64,000 bases of DNA from Primula veris (lineage: Eukaryota > Streptophyta > Magnoliopsida > Ericales > Primulaceae): positions 31,493,342 to 31,557,341 of the forward strand of contig OY821745.1 in the NCBI GenBank assembly GCA_963682055.1. Direction: 5' to 3'. The notes under the pieces are model-generated. The model searched no databases. It was not told the DNA's origin and was given only the letters and a program-made list of their open reading frames with translations. The position numbers were made by a program, and so were the translations under genes. This document shows, piece by piece, positions 52,256 to 63,674 of this stretch; the stretch's first letter is position 1, and each line of letters opens with the position of its first letter.

Positions 52256-52711
52256 AGGGGCGGACCGGGGGTGGCTGGCGGTGGCCACCCCGATGACCCC
52301 CGACGGTGATTTTTAATTTTTTTTCTTTTTTATATGTGTAATTTAAAATTTTTTAAGATATATACATTGATGATCACCCTAATTAAATAAAATAGTTGTT
52401 GGTGTAGTGGTAAAATTGGATTTAAGGTAGGGGAAAGTTATGAGTTCAAATCATCTTAATTGTTTTTTTCTAAAAATTTCCGTTTTTTATCTTGAAATTA
52501 CCAAATTTTGTAAATGATTATTCTATTTTCCCAAAAAAAACATTTTATTGTTCAATACCCTTTTGTCTTTAACTTCATATTTATTTTATGTTATGTTAAA
52601 CATAGAAAAAATTCTTTATTTTTGTATTGGATCTTATTTATTTTATCATCTATTCAACATATTTTTTATCCCACGGTCCCAAAAAAAAACCATCCTGGTT
52701 CCGCACATGGA
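52256..52711. mobile_element. Short insertion element with AGCACTC direct repeats
   Basis: Begins AGGGGCGGACCGGGGGTGG and ends CCTGGTTCCGCACATGGA, weakly complementary ends. It is flanked by AGCACTC at 52249-52255 and 52712-52718 (GAGCACTC/AAGCACTC as an 8-mer with one mismatch, as in hAT elements). Inside, TTGGTGTAGTGGTAAAATTGG and ATGAGTTCAAATC resemble A- and B-box-like tRNA segments. The class is uncertain. Confidence 0.55.
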
Positions 52712-52718
52712 AGCACTC

Positions 52719-53080
52719 GTTATAAAATTTGTTTGCTCAGTTGTTCAGATATTAAGGTTAACAATTTGATGTAAATGTAAAATGATAAAACTCATAAAAA
52801 CGGAAAAACACACTAATTTAATTCTTCAGAGCAAATCTCTTCCTCAGTCAATAATTACTCAAACAATATAGTATAAGACACTAGCAGATAAGTTAACCGC
52901 ATAAAAATTCCGAAAAAATAATAGAACCGATCCTAAAGTATTACCAATACAAACCAATCAGCCGAAAATATATAAGCAAACAAGCCTCCCTCTTGTGTAT
53001 TGTTCTGTTTCAGTCAAACTCTCATGACCGAAAGTCCGAAACCATATACTTGAAGATATACATATGTATAGATGACTAAA
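52719..53080. other. 3' flank of the SKS gene
   Basis: No ORF is seen. It presumably contains the SKS 3' untranslated region on the minus strand. AT-rich, without recognisable repeats. Confidence 0.4.
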
Positions 53081-56000
53081 TTAAGGGTGCCTTCCAATGG
53101 CTTTGCCACAGAGAAGAACATTAGTTGGAGGGTCGTATTCGTTAGCGAGGCTCTTTACTGGGTTGAATACCCTAAGATAAAATTGTTGTCCGAGATATTG
53201 TCTTTCCCATAATGCGGACCTCATGTTCCACATGCCCTGGTTGTCTAAAGAGACCAATATTGCAGTCCAAGAGTTTGGGTATACCTGCAAGATGAATAAA
53301 AGGAAAACATTTAAATTGTTCAGAGATTACTTAAGAAACTAAACACTGTCGAAACATGGTTGGATGTTTTCTTTAGTTTTGTTGTAGTTTAGAGTGTAGA
53401 GAATATTGCAGTCCAAGAGTTTGGGTATACCTGCAAGATGAATAAAAGGAAAACATTTAAATTGTTCAGAGATTACTTAAGAAACTAAACACTGTCGAAA
53501 CATGGTAAAACTTAATTGTGATGACCAATAATAGCCCAAGCCAATTAAAAAACCAAGATAATTAGAACTAATACTAAATGCACAAGCGATGAGCCGATGA
53601 CACCCCAAAACCTATTACTGAGTTCCTCAATGGTCTTTAAGCACTGCCATTTTTCACTCAACAAAATAGTTCTGAAATTGCTTGGAAAAGAAATTCTAAA
53701 CTTAAATAAAATGCAGGGATGAAACAATAACACCAAAACTTGGTGTTTGAATCAGTGTAACATTTTCAGGTTGGTTTTAAAAATGTTTAAACAAAACAAA
53801 CTCAAAAGTAGTGCATAACCAAGCACTCCTATGATTTAATTTAGATAGCATTTATATATGCTAATCACTTAATTGTTACCTGAGCAGTATGCCTTGTGAG
53901 AGCATCTACCAAATTATATGCGTTCCTACTGTCACTCGTCCACTTCCCGGAACCATAACTGCAACGTTCACATTTTTAACAATTTAGATTTTACTATAAA
54001 ATATTGACTAATATTCTTCCGAGAATACAGAAAATTTGGAACTTACCCAACAACCCAAAAATCATATCCATCAAGATGCCAAGATTGGACAACATTTTCA
54101 TTGTTTTGGAAAACAACTTCGATAAAATCATGGAGATTAACCGGCACAACAGAGGTAGATAAAGAAGCAGGCCCCTCAGAGGGAACGCTTTGAATAGCAT
54201 CCATACGAAAAACACCGCCAATATTAAAATAATCGGCAAGCTTTAGAGGGGTGTCAGCATCAATGTACGAGACCCTGTTAACTGCATATCGTTGTTTTCC
54301 GTTTATTAGAGGTGCCGAGCTGGCAAACACAAAGGACCTCGTGGTGTTGATCTTTCCGTAGTGAAAGGAACCTTGAGGGTTGGGCCTAGCTGCATTTGCT
54401 GTCAAGTTCCACCTAAAAAAAATATAATTGGAATAAGTATGATAGCCGAAACTTGGCGAGAGAAAAATAATGAATTTTTGGAACATATAACTGTGAAATG
54501 ATAATCATCTTGATAAAGATGTCGGGTTTATGTCGTTACCATCTTCGATTAGAAAAACAGTATTCAGAAAAATAACTTCTTGCAAACTTATAAACTGTCA
54601 TCCTACACACGGGAGAAACGAAAAAGAAATACTAAAAACTGATTTTGAAACACATTTCTTTCAGTAGTTTGTTTCTAAAATGAAAAATTGATTCAGAATT
54701 TTTAATCAAATGCACCTTTACACCTTAATATAAGTCACATTTAACTTCAAGAACTATAGGGTATGTTTGGAAAGCCTATAAACGTAAGCATTCCCTCATT
54801 TTAGACGTACGATTGCTAGTTTGTTTGGTCATACATAAGTATACATTTTCGCAATAAAAATAGAAAAGTCACACTTCGGAAACAGTACTGTTTTTCTTAA
54901 AAAAGTGTATTTTCACTTCATTTATAATATAAGTAACTATTTAACCCCGAATGCTAAAAGATACTTAGAAGTTTTAACAAAAAAAAATACTCTTCACGGA
55001 TTCAACGGAAGGAGCCCGCAATTCTGATCTCGTTAAATCCAAAAATGTTAGGTGTTACAAGAAGAAAGAAAGTACCTGAGAGATCTAGCTTGATTTATGG
55101 ACCATTCGATTTGAGTAGATGGTCCCGAAGGGACGGGTCCGGAGACTGATGATTGAGAGTTCGTATAATGTAACACAGATGTAGCTGTGAGAACGGTCTC
55201 TGTAAAACGTGACGATACAACTATGTAATAGTCTTTTGGAGGCTGATCTAGTGTGACGAGAACCGACATCGATTGACCAACGTGCAAGTCTAGCGAATCG
55301 TACATGTTCTGCATCACATGGGAACCTTCCACCTCTACTAGTTTCATTTTGTGGCCTTGGATTCTAAAGTTTAGGGAGGTGGAAAATCCCATGTTTGAGA
55401 TCCTGAACATGTATGTTTTCCCTGAAAATAGACGAACCAACTGTAGTCAAATAAAATTTAATTTTGGTCATATAAGTATGTATGTATGTATTTTGTTGAG
55501 TTTCGAGAGTAACCTTGGTCTCCACCATATGCAGATTGGGTACGGCCATTGATTAGAATTCCATTCGGAAAAGGTAAAGATTTGCCTGAATCCAATATCT
55601 GTCTTAAAGCCTAACATACCAAAAATTATGCTGTTTAGAAACGATGAATATTTAGGTACAATTTAATGTATTACGTTTAATGATGAGAAAACAGAAGTAT
55701 TCATATTTCTACTCCCTACACATTGGACTTTTTCGGCTGCAGTTTTTAAGCAAATAAGCTGGAGTAGTTGGAATTGTGAGAAAAGCTAGGTTTATCCAAC
55801 TTCATGATTCTAGCTTATTCAAGCCAAGAAAAGTAACAGGACGGTAAAAAACTGCAGCAGCTTTTAAGCAAAAAAGTAACAAGCTGAGCTTACTAGTGTT
55901 GATCTTATTGGAGGTCCAGTGCCAATCGTTAAAGGTAAGATTTTTGAACTGGCTAATTACACTAATATGCAAAATGATTAAAGAGAAGTATTAATAATCC

Positions 56001-57296
56001 TCATTCCTGCACATTAAGTGCTTATCTATTTGCAGCTTTTAAAAAACTAAGCTGGATAGTTCTGTTCGAGATCCCCAGAACAGCTAGATTTTTCCTAACT
56101 AAAACTTCTGAATTATTCAATCCAAAAGATGGTTTTAACTTTTAAGGTTGTCAACCAAATCCTTTCCCACATTCAAGCAAACAAGTAAAAGAGGCGGAGC
56201 TTATAAGCTGCAAACAAAAGTCTTAAGGTCGGTCTGTATACTATTTCTTTACCTTATTGCTGGTCTTGTACCAATCGCCAACGAGTAAAGTAAAATCCTG
56301 AACCGGTTTTGGGTATGGTACAGGAATGACTGATCTAGCATACACGTTAAATCCTCCAAATCCACCGGCAAACTTGTGCGTAAGCATTGACGGGAAATAC
56401 GAGTATGTTCCGATTTGATCCTTAGTTTGGAACTTGTATGTGAAGTTTGAGTTGGGTGGGATTGGGCAGTTAGTTCCTGACATACCGTCTTGCCATGAAT
56501 TTTTCCTCTGCTTAATCCCATTCCTAAAATTCGAGAAAATAAAAATTCATTGCAACAAATGGGTAAACTTTACATGTCAATTTGATCTTTACATGTCAGC
56601 TTAATTTACCTTGCAGTTAGCCTATTCACTCATCCGAAACAAACAAGAAATGTCATTGGCTACTTATAAGTAGACAATACATTACACTTTTTGCTCGTTT
56701 ATGTCCCCTCCCGCGGAAAATTTAATAGAATATTAATGCAACACAAGGGCAAACTTGAAGTTGTGAAATCTCATAGTATTTATTTGAGAAAATGGGTAAA
56801 CAAAATTGGGACACTCCAAAATGATTAGTGCACAAAACAGGGCTTAGGTGTTAGATGGATTATTAGTCTAATACAAAATTTCCATAGAGTGATAGGAATA
56901 TTACTTACCATGTCAAGAGAAAGGGTTCATCAAGCTTATTGATCACATTGATGACCAAATTGTCATTAGTCACAGCATCTAGTCTAGGACCAGGAAATTG
57001 CCCATTTATTAGAATAACCTTCAAATTAAAACATTTTTTTGTAAATATGATAATCAACTCATGTCTCATCAACCAAATGAAATCCCATCTTCAAACTATG
57101 CAAATAAATTATCAAAAAGTGTTTATAATTGAAACAAAAAAGAGATTAGTACCGTTTGGGGGACATTCATAGGAGAAGCTATCCCATAAGTGATAGTCCA
57201 AGTATAATAAGTGTAAGAATCTTCTGCTTTTACCAGAACAAAACTCACTAATGCCATAGCAACAAGAAGTGAACCAAGTAAGCCTTTTCTTCCCAT
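53081..57296 (-). CDS. SKS: SKU5-similar (SKS) multicopper-oxidase-like protein, pollen NTP303/L-ascorbate-oxidase-homologue type
   Basis: Eight exons, all GT-AG: 57296-57153, 57018-56909, 56523-56253, 55610-55514, 55421-55076, 54412-54047, 53958-53880 and 53284-53081. They total 1,617 nt or 538 aa, normal for this family. A signal peptide (residues ~1-24, LLGSLLVAMALVSFVLVKAE) precedes three cupredoxin domains. Family hallmarks are YTWTITYGIASPM, VILINGQFPGP, LLTWNGIKQRKNSWQDG, CPIPPNSNFTYKFQ, ILINGRTQSAYGGD, WHLDGYDFWVVGYGSGKW and WNMRSALWERQYLGQQFYLRV. Copper ligands are missing: the HWHG site is TWNG, and the C-terminal HCHxxxHxxxM region is replaced, so no oxidase activity is expected. 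SKS proteins are secreted to the cell wall or extracellular face; pollen types affect pollen-tube growth. There is no C-terminal hydrophobic GPI signal, unlike SKU5 itself. Intron 7 contains a duplicated piece of exon 8 (53402-53506). The gene appears intact. Confidence 0.93.
53256..53506. repeat. 105-bp tandem duplication spanning an SKS splice acceptor
   Basis: 53256-53360 and 53402-53506 are identical over 105 bp, separated by 41 bp. The unit includes the first 29 nt of the last SKS exon and the adjoining intron with its acceptor (minus ATCTTGCAG|GTATACCC). The upstream copy at 53402-53506 creates a decoy acceptor followed by a truncated exon copy. The exact identity means the event is recent. 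Confidence 0.93.
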
Positions 57297-58458
57297 TGGT
57301 TTAGCAATGTTATCTACAAATTATCACATTTCAAGTAAGACTTTTTTTTCCATACAAAATACATGCGTTGCTAACAAAGGTTAACAGGTCACTAAGGAAA
57401 TTAAACAAAGGGACAGTTTGGTGGTAGCTTTTAAGCAAAAAAAAAAATGGTTCTTTTGAGAATGAAATTAAAGCTTGCTCATTCACATTTTGAGTCATTC
57501 CATTCTTTGGTACAGATTCTTCTGAAATGGAATTTGAGATCAAGTTGCCATGATATCAGGAAAAAAAATAAAAATTGGCAGACTAAGTCACTAAAGCAGT
57601 AAGTATTATTCCACATGGTTATAAAAATAAAATAAAAACAAGGTAAGATTTCATCCAAGGAGTGACAAGTAATTGCATGAGAAACAAGGCTAATAATAAA
57701 AACACAATTAAACAAAATTTTAGAGACTTACATTCCTATTAGAAATATGAGCGAGTAATGGTGAATATTTTGAATATGCAAACAAGATATGTCTGTCTAT
57801 CTTACTCTAGATTTTGTACAAAGGTCAAATATGATATGGTTCCACAGCAAATTAATACAAATATATATATATATATATATTCTGACACAGTCTAAAAGCT
57901 TTGGGAAGTAAAAGCTGTATGAATTGGCGGTTGGCTGGCAATGAGAGTGCATAATTAAAGCAAATTTCACGCGTTTCAAATGAATAGCGTAATCTGTATA
58001 ATTTAATAATACTACTGTAATACTATGATACTATGATATGGACGTGACAAAACAGTAGTAGGACTCTTTTACTATCAAAATATTTAGGTGCAACTGTAAT
58101 TAGGTAAATATTTTGTATTTAAATTATAAAAATGTAAATTTTTAAAATTTATTTATATATTTTAATATTCGAATTATGTGATAAATTTTTAAAAAAATTT
58201 ATATCAACAACTTAAATATAAGTTATTTATTGATCAAAATTACATATTATTTGCTATAGGATGAGAAGTTGGCACAAGGGATTCCAGCTACTTAGATTTA
58301 GTCATAAATCTAGATTCTAGAACATATTGAAAATCATACTTGAGTACGAATAATAGTCATTTTGTAATTCTAAGTTTGTAACTTTTTGTATCATTTTCGC
58401 TTTCTTAAAGAGTTGTGACATGCAACTCTTGAAGTACAACATTGTCAATGGATAAAAT
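57297..58458. other. Upstream region of the SKS gene
   Basis: No gene is seen on either strand. It includes a (TA)n tract at 57860-57880 and AT-rich sequence (58100-58250) with the block TTTAAAATTT.TTTATAT..TTTAATATT..AATTATGTGAT.AATTTTT, related to 63370-63470. The promoter of the SKS gene should lie just right of 57296; no single element is convincing. Confidence 0.45.
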
Positions 58459-58936
58459 CACTGTTTTAAAAAGCTCGTAACGTTGCGCAACGTTGTGCGA
58501 TATAGTGGTTTTTTAAAGAAAAACGCAACGCTAAAACACTATTTGGATGAAAAAACGCTAAATTCGCGCTATAGGAACGCTATTTACGCTATTTTTGTTA
58601 TAGCGGACGCTATTTACGCTATAGCGGGTGCAATCTAAAAAAAAATTATTTTTTTATTTTTTTTATTTTTTATTTTTGGTCAAAATTTTAATGAAATTAT
58701 TGGAGTAATAAATACTCTGGCATCTCAAGTATAATCATTTTGTGATTATTAGTTACAATTTTTTTATATATATTTAGTTAATTTTTATTAGATGTTTTGA
58801 ATTTAATCCTTTATTTATATGTATTTAGGCACACACAAAAAATACACCGCAAAGCGCTATGTAGCAACGCTATTTGCGTTTTTAGCGTTTCTCTCGAAAA
58901 AAACACTACGATAACGATAACGCTATTTAAAATATT
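58459..58936. mobile_element. MITE rich in CGCTAT motifs, 478 bp
   Basis: Bounded by the 9-mer GGATAAAAT at 58450-58458 and 58937-58945. The ends are imperfectly complementary (CACTGTTTTAAAAAGC versus, complemented, AATATTTTAAATAGCG). The interior repeats AACGCTATTTACGCTAT, GCGCTATAG and GTTATAGCGGACGCTAT many times, plus TTAGCGTTT, so it can fold extensively. The superfamily is uncertain (hAT or Mutator by TSD length). Confidence 0.65.
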
Positions 58937-59297
58937 GGATAAAATAAGTAAATATGTGCAAAATTTACCCTAATTAATTAAGTAAATATGTGCATGGATA
59001 AAATCAGTGTATTTGCGCGTAACTTTTTCCTTTCCTATCCAAAAATATACAAATTGGTTTGACCGAGTTAATTACATTATTTGCTGAAGTGTAATATGGT
59101 TGGATCGAGGTTGTAAATGCTGCATCTAAATTCTAAAACTAAAGAGTTGAGAATAATTATTTGCTCTACTACTAGTATGTTTTAAATTTTAACCATTTGT
59201 ACAACAGAAAAAAGCAATAAGAAATCCTTTTTCGTGTTATTGACATAAACTAAGTATATACTAATATTTGTCATAAAACTTGATACATTAAACATAC

Positions 59298-59430
59298 CGG
59301 TATCAGAGCAAGTGGTTGGTAGTCATGTGTTTGATAACCGAGTATATCATGCTCACAGTCAGAGTTCGAAGCCTGTCACCTACGATGTTTCACAGGTTTT
59401 ACCTCTCTAAACGAGGGATAAAAAAAAAAA
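59298..59430 (+). mobile_element. tRNA-derived SINE with poly-A tail and TSD
   Basis: Begins CGGTATCAGAGCAAGTGG, with an A-box-like AGAGCAAGTGG and, ~60 bp later, a B-box-like GAGTTCGAAGCC (near 59363). It ends ACGAGGGATA followed by poly-A (59420-59433). The 8-mer AAACATAC occurs at 59290-59297 and, after the poly-A, at 59431-59438. These are the hallmarks of a pol III-transcribed SINE. Confidence 0.8.
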
Positions 59431-59438
59431 AAACATAC

Positions 59439-60264
59439 AACACTAACAAGGGAGGGGAAAAGGCAAAATAAAGGGAATTGCTTATGTAAAATTCCATGGC
59501 GTGGGCCAACTAAAGTGGTGGTGGGCTGAAATTTAGTAAAGAAAAATATGAACTAATAAAATTTTACTTAAATATTTTATTTTATTTTAAACATTGCTTT
59601 TATGTTACGAAGGAAAAGTATGATAGCCATGCTTTTCAATTTACTTTACTATAAATGGAGTAAATATTAAGGATCTTTGTCTCCCATAATGGATGACTAA
59701 AATAACTATTGTATGATTATGGTAGCAGACGAATATTTCTTCTACGTTACAACAAATTATTATAAAATAATGTACTATAACACATATATACTGAAATTAA
59801 TTACATTATTTCAAATTGAGAATGTCTTCTCCACTTGGATTACAGTATTCTAAGTTGATAATGTTGTTAATTATTTTTCTAAATTCAATAAGTTAAATCA
59901 TTAATTTATGAGCAGAAAACGTGTGGACCTGTTAGATGCCACTGCATGTAGTAACACTGTAATACATTAATACTGTATTTAATTGATTAAGTTAATAATA
60001 TTACTAATTGATTTTGTTTTTACTCCAATTCTTTTTAATAAAATAAGGGGTTGGATGAAAAAAAAGTTCTTCAAATGATAGATAACCCATGTGTAGTGTC
60101 GGTTGTGGCCCCTATTTTTTATAACAATTTGTGGTCACTGGTTTGCACACATGATATAATACCACTTGAACAACCACCAAATTACTAGAATTGTGGCAAT
60201 AAAAAGGGTCTCGTTTGCTCCTTTAGGATACTTCCTCCTCCTATTTTTTATTGTTTTTAAGATT
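59439..60264. other. AT-rich intergenic DNA
   Basis: No gene, RNA gene or clear repeat was recognised. Confidence 0.4.
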
Positions 60265-60440
60265 AAACTAACATTACAAAAAATTTACAAAATAATGTTG
60301 ATTGAGTGAGTTAAAAACTGTCACAAATAGGTCACTAATTAAAAAAATTATTATAAATCTGTCATAAATTGACTAAATTGTCATAAAATTCTCACAAAAA
60401 CTATAACTAAGTAAGTTATTCACGCTATTCCTATATCAAT
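60265..60440. repeat. Dispersed MITE family, copy B (inverted)
   Basis: Contains AACATTACAAAAAATTTAC, GTCACTAATT, TAAATCTGTCATAAATTGAC and TTCTCACAAAAACTATAAC, which are complementary to blocks of copies A (20786) and C (63005). Confidence 0.5.
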
Positions 60441-60640
60441 TTAGACATTTTATAGAGTAAAATTTCCTGGTAATGTTGGTATCATCATGAATCAAAGATA
60501 GACATAAATGAGAATGAGAAATGTGATATTTATGTGAACCTAAATACACTTACACATACATGGCCTCGTTACTTACCTAGTCTTCTAGTTAAAGTTGCTA
60601 CCCGGTTTTTTTATTGGACTCATATTTTAGTTCCAACATT

Positions 60641-60816
60641 TAGGTGGGGAAAAAAAATATGTAAAACCAACCCGTAACTCAATTGAATTGGGACGGGTTG
60701 AATGTTTAAAAAAAAAAATTAATTCAATCCGTGTCAATCTGCTATATATTTTGCGAGTTGGATTAGGGTTGAGTTTTTCAAACCGCGGATTAATCCGCCT
60801 CAACCCGTTTCAACCC

Positions 60817-60872
<56 letters not shown>

Positions 60873-61242
60873 GTGTATTTCAAGATACTAAACTTTCATT
60901 TTTGTTATATTTTAGTTTTGTTAGTTATTGACCAATGTTTCTAAACGTATCTGGATTGGTTTTAATTTATATTTCTATTTAAAAAATTCAATTTATTTTA
61001 AAATTTAGGTTAATTATGCAAAATATGAAAAATAAAAGACCCAACCCGTCTCAATCCGTCACAACCCGTAATTTATTTTGCGGGTTGTATTGGATTAGTT
61101 TTAATTGTAACGGTTTGGGTTGGATTGGATTGAATTGATATTTAAATTTTATCAACCCGTCATAACCCGTTCTGCCATTTATTTTACGAGTTGGGTTAAG
61201 ATTGAGATTAGTCCGTTTCAATTCGCTACGCACTTACACCTA
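60641..61242. mobile_element. hAT-like MITE, 602 bp, 8-bp TSD
   Basis: Begins TAGGTGGGGAAAA and ends CACTTACACCTA, flanked by identical CCAACATT at 60633-60640 and 61243-61250. The body is made of many AACCCGT.ACAACCCG-type repeats in both orientations plus a (TA)n tract (60820-60869). Eight-base TSDs with TAGGTG/CACCTA ends fit the hAT superfamily. A truncated relative lies at 12400-12835. Confidence 0.85.
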
Positions 61243-61250
61243 CCAACATT

Positions 61251-63004
61251 TATACGTCCATTGGACTCTGTGTCATTATTGCCGACAAGTACTAAAATAT
61301 TGTTTCGCAGTACAAAATTGTATCTGGATGCTATTTATGTCTTAAACCGGACTCCAAAAGATGTTTAATGACATTACTAGCAACTTCTTGCTAGTAATAG
61401 AAGATTTAAGCATTGTAGTAAAATTAACAGTACCTGAAATGCCCTTGTCTAATTTAATCTTTTACTCCGTTTGTTCCGAATTATAGATCACTATTTCCAT
61501 TTTGGCCTGTTTCATCTTAATTGTACAATTTCCTTGAATAGAACCAACTATTTAGCTAATTTTACATTTATGTGTTTCTCACATTAAAATCTTGTTTGTT
61601 TAGCGAGGGATTAAGGTGTTATGTGTGATTAGAAATAACATCGGGCCCACAAGTCCCGTGTTTGGTAAACAAAATGTGGACGTCCTATTTATGAACCCGT
61701 GCTTCAGATGATGAATAAATATGGCATTTGTAATACCCGGTGGATCAGGTGGTATTATTTTTTAGTACTATCACTATATAACTAAATTATCCATTTTCAT
61801 CTACCCTTCATTTTATTTCAACATATTTTCATCTTTTTCACATAATTTTTTTTTGGCATTCGAGATTTAAAATATAACACTTGTGTTTTTTCTAGTCTCA
61901 AATTTTTTTATTTTTCAAATCTGATAATTTTTCCATCGTCTTTGTTCCCACATCCATTTCTCCATTATTTTTTGTTTTATTAGACACATCAATATTCGTA
62001 TTGTTAATGTATTGTTTTCTAAACAACAAAAGTTCCAGAGGTTGATGTATATTCCTTAATAGGGTGGGGTATGACGGCAAACTACTTCATGTATGATCCT
62101 AATATAAACAAATTTTTATTAACTCATTGGATTAACTTATTGTATTACTAATCACGTCATCTTTTCTTATCTCGTTGTTATTCCGATACACTCAGAATCT
62201 CGGGATTTGTAATTCGGCAACCAAACAAGACCTGAATTTACAATTTATGTGCGAAAAAAGTAATGGGTAAATTCAGAAATTCGGTGTAAAATTAGGATAC
62301 TATTAATGTCTCGTTAAATCAGTGAATTACATTAGAGTTATAAGTTGTAATGGAGGAAATACGTTTTGCTCACTGTCCAATTGTGCTGGCCTATTCTTCT
62401 CATTTTTAAATTGTAATGGAGGGAGTATAAACGTTTTTGATTAAGAAAAATATAAAGGTTTTCGAAAGTGGGCGATAAATAATTTTGACGTGTGAGTAAG
62501 AAATGAGATATTAAAATGATGTTAAATAGTTTTAACAACACTTTAGAAAGACATAAGTTGATGATTAATTAAGATTTAGACCAGTGTAAAAATAAGTGAT
62601 ACAACCAAAAAGTTATGTTGGATTAGTGATTCTTATTAAAACTTTGATATTCTTCTATTTTACTATTGCAATATGATCATGATTGTTAGCCATTAACTAA
62701 CAATCATGTAAACAAACAAGCTTAGCATATATATACGTGAGAGTATTGACTGTACGTAAGTGTTGTAAACTTGACATTATTTCAACTTATCAATATGTAA
62801 TTGAATGAATGTTTCGAAAAGTTAAACCTATTAAGATTGAACTTCGTCAACAAAGTTATGTGTTTACTTCTTGGTCATATCATTTTACTATCCAGTTATT
62901 ATGTTAAGTTATACAAATACATAGGTGTAGAGAATATTTGAAGTTTTGAACTACACCCATCATGCAACCATTAAAAAAAATAAAAAATAAATAAAAAAAA
63001 ATAC
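61251..63004. other. Intergenic DNA with fragments of Stowaway-type ends
   Basis: TTTTACTCCGTTTGTTCCGAATTATAG at 61463 and TTTAAATTGTAATGGAGGGAGTATAAA at 62406 look like isolated Stowaway termini. AGTTGTAATGGAGGAAATACG at 62343 is a partial repeat of the latter. ATGATTGTTAGCCATTAACTAACAATCAT (62678-62706) is a short hairpin. No gene is recognised. Confidence 0.4.
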
Positions 63005-63175
63005 TCAACTAACGACGTGATTAGTGACGGTATTTTTTATTACGAGCTTATTACCGACGGTTTTTGTGACAGTTTAGTCAATTTACGACAGATTTATAAC
63101 ATATTTTTAAATTAACGACAGACTTGTGATAAATTTTAACTTTTACTAAATCAAATATTATTTTAGAATGGTACA
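63005..63175. repeat. Dispersed MITE family, copy C
   Basis: TTAGTGACGGTATTTTTTATTACGAGCTTATTACCGACGG, GTGACAGTTTAGTCAATTTACGACAGATTTATAAC and ACTAAATCAAATATTATTTTAGAATGG parallel copy A at 20800-20955 in the same orientation. Confidence 0.55.
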
Positions 63176-63674
63176 TGCATCTTTACCTTATAATTAAGCG
63201 TCAGTAATCAGTAAATATATATGGAGTATATGATACGTAAAGTAAAAGTCAACGATTCTCCAGATATATATCATTATTCATTACCCATAAAATTACTATT
63301 TAATCCTTCTTCCTAAAATATTGGTGTTCTTATATATTTACGTACAACTTTAACCGAAAAATATCTCGTTTTTAAATTGTTTAAATGTAAATTTTTAAAA
63401 TTTGTTTATATAGTTTAATATTTAAACTATGTGATTAATTTTTGAAAAATTAGATTTTTTTTTAGATATAACTTATTTGTCGGTAAAAATGACATCGACT
63501 GCCAAAAAATAATTTGGGAAGATGTGCATGGCTTCCAATGTCTCCCCATTCCTTATACGTGTGTATGTAAACTTAACTTAAACCTTCACCCGACCGAACC
63601 ACGCATTTCAAACCTCTCAACAATTCTCAACAAAATATCAAACATTTATCAAAAAATATCAAACACAGTTTTCT

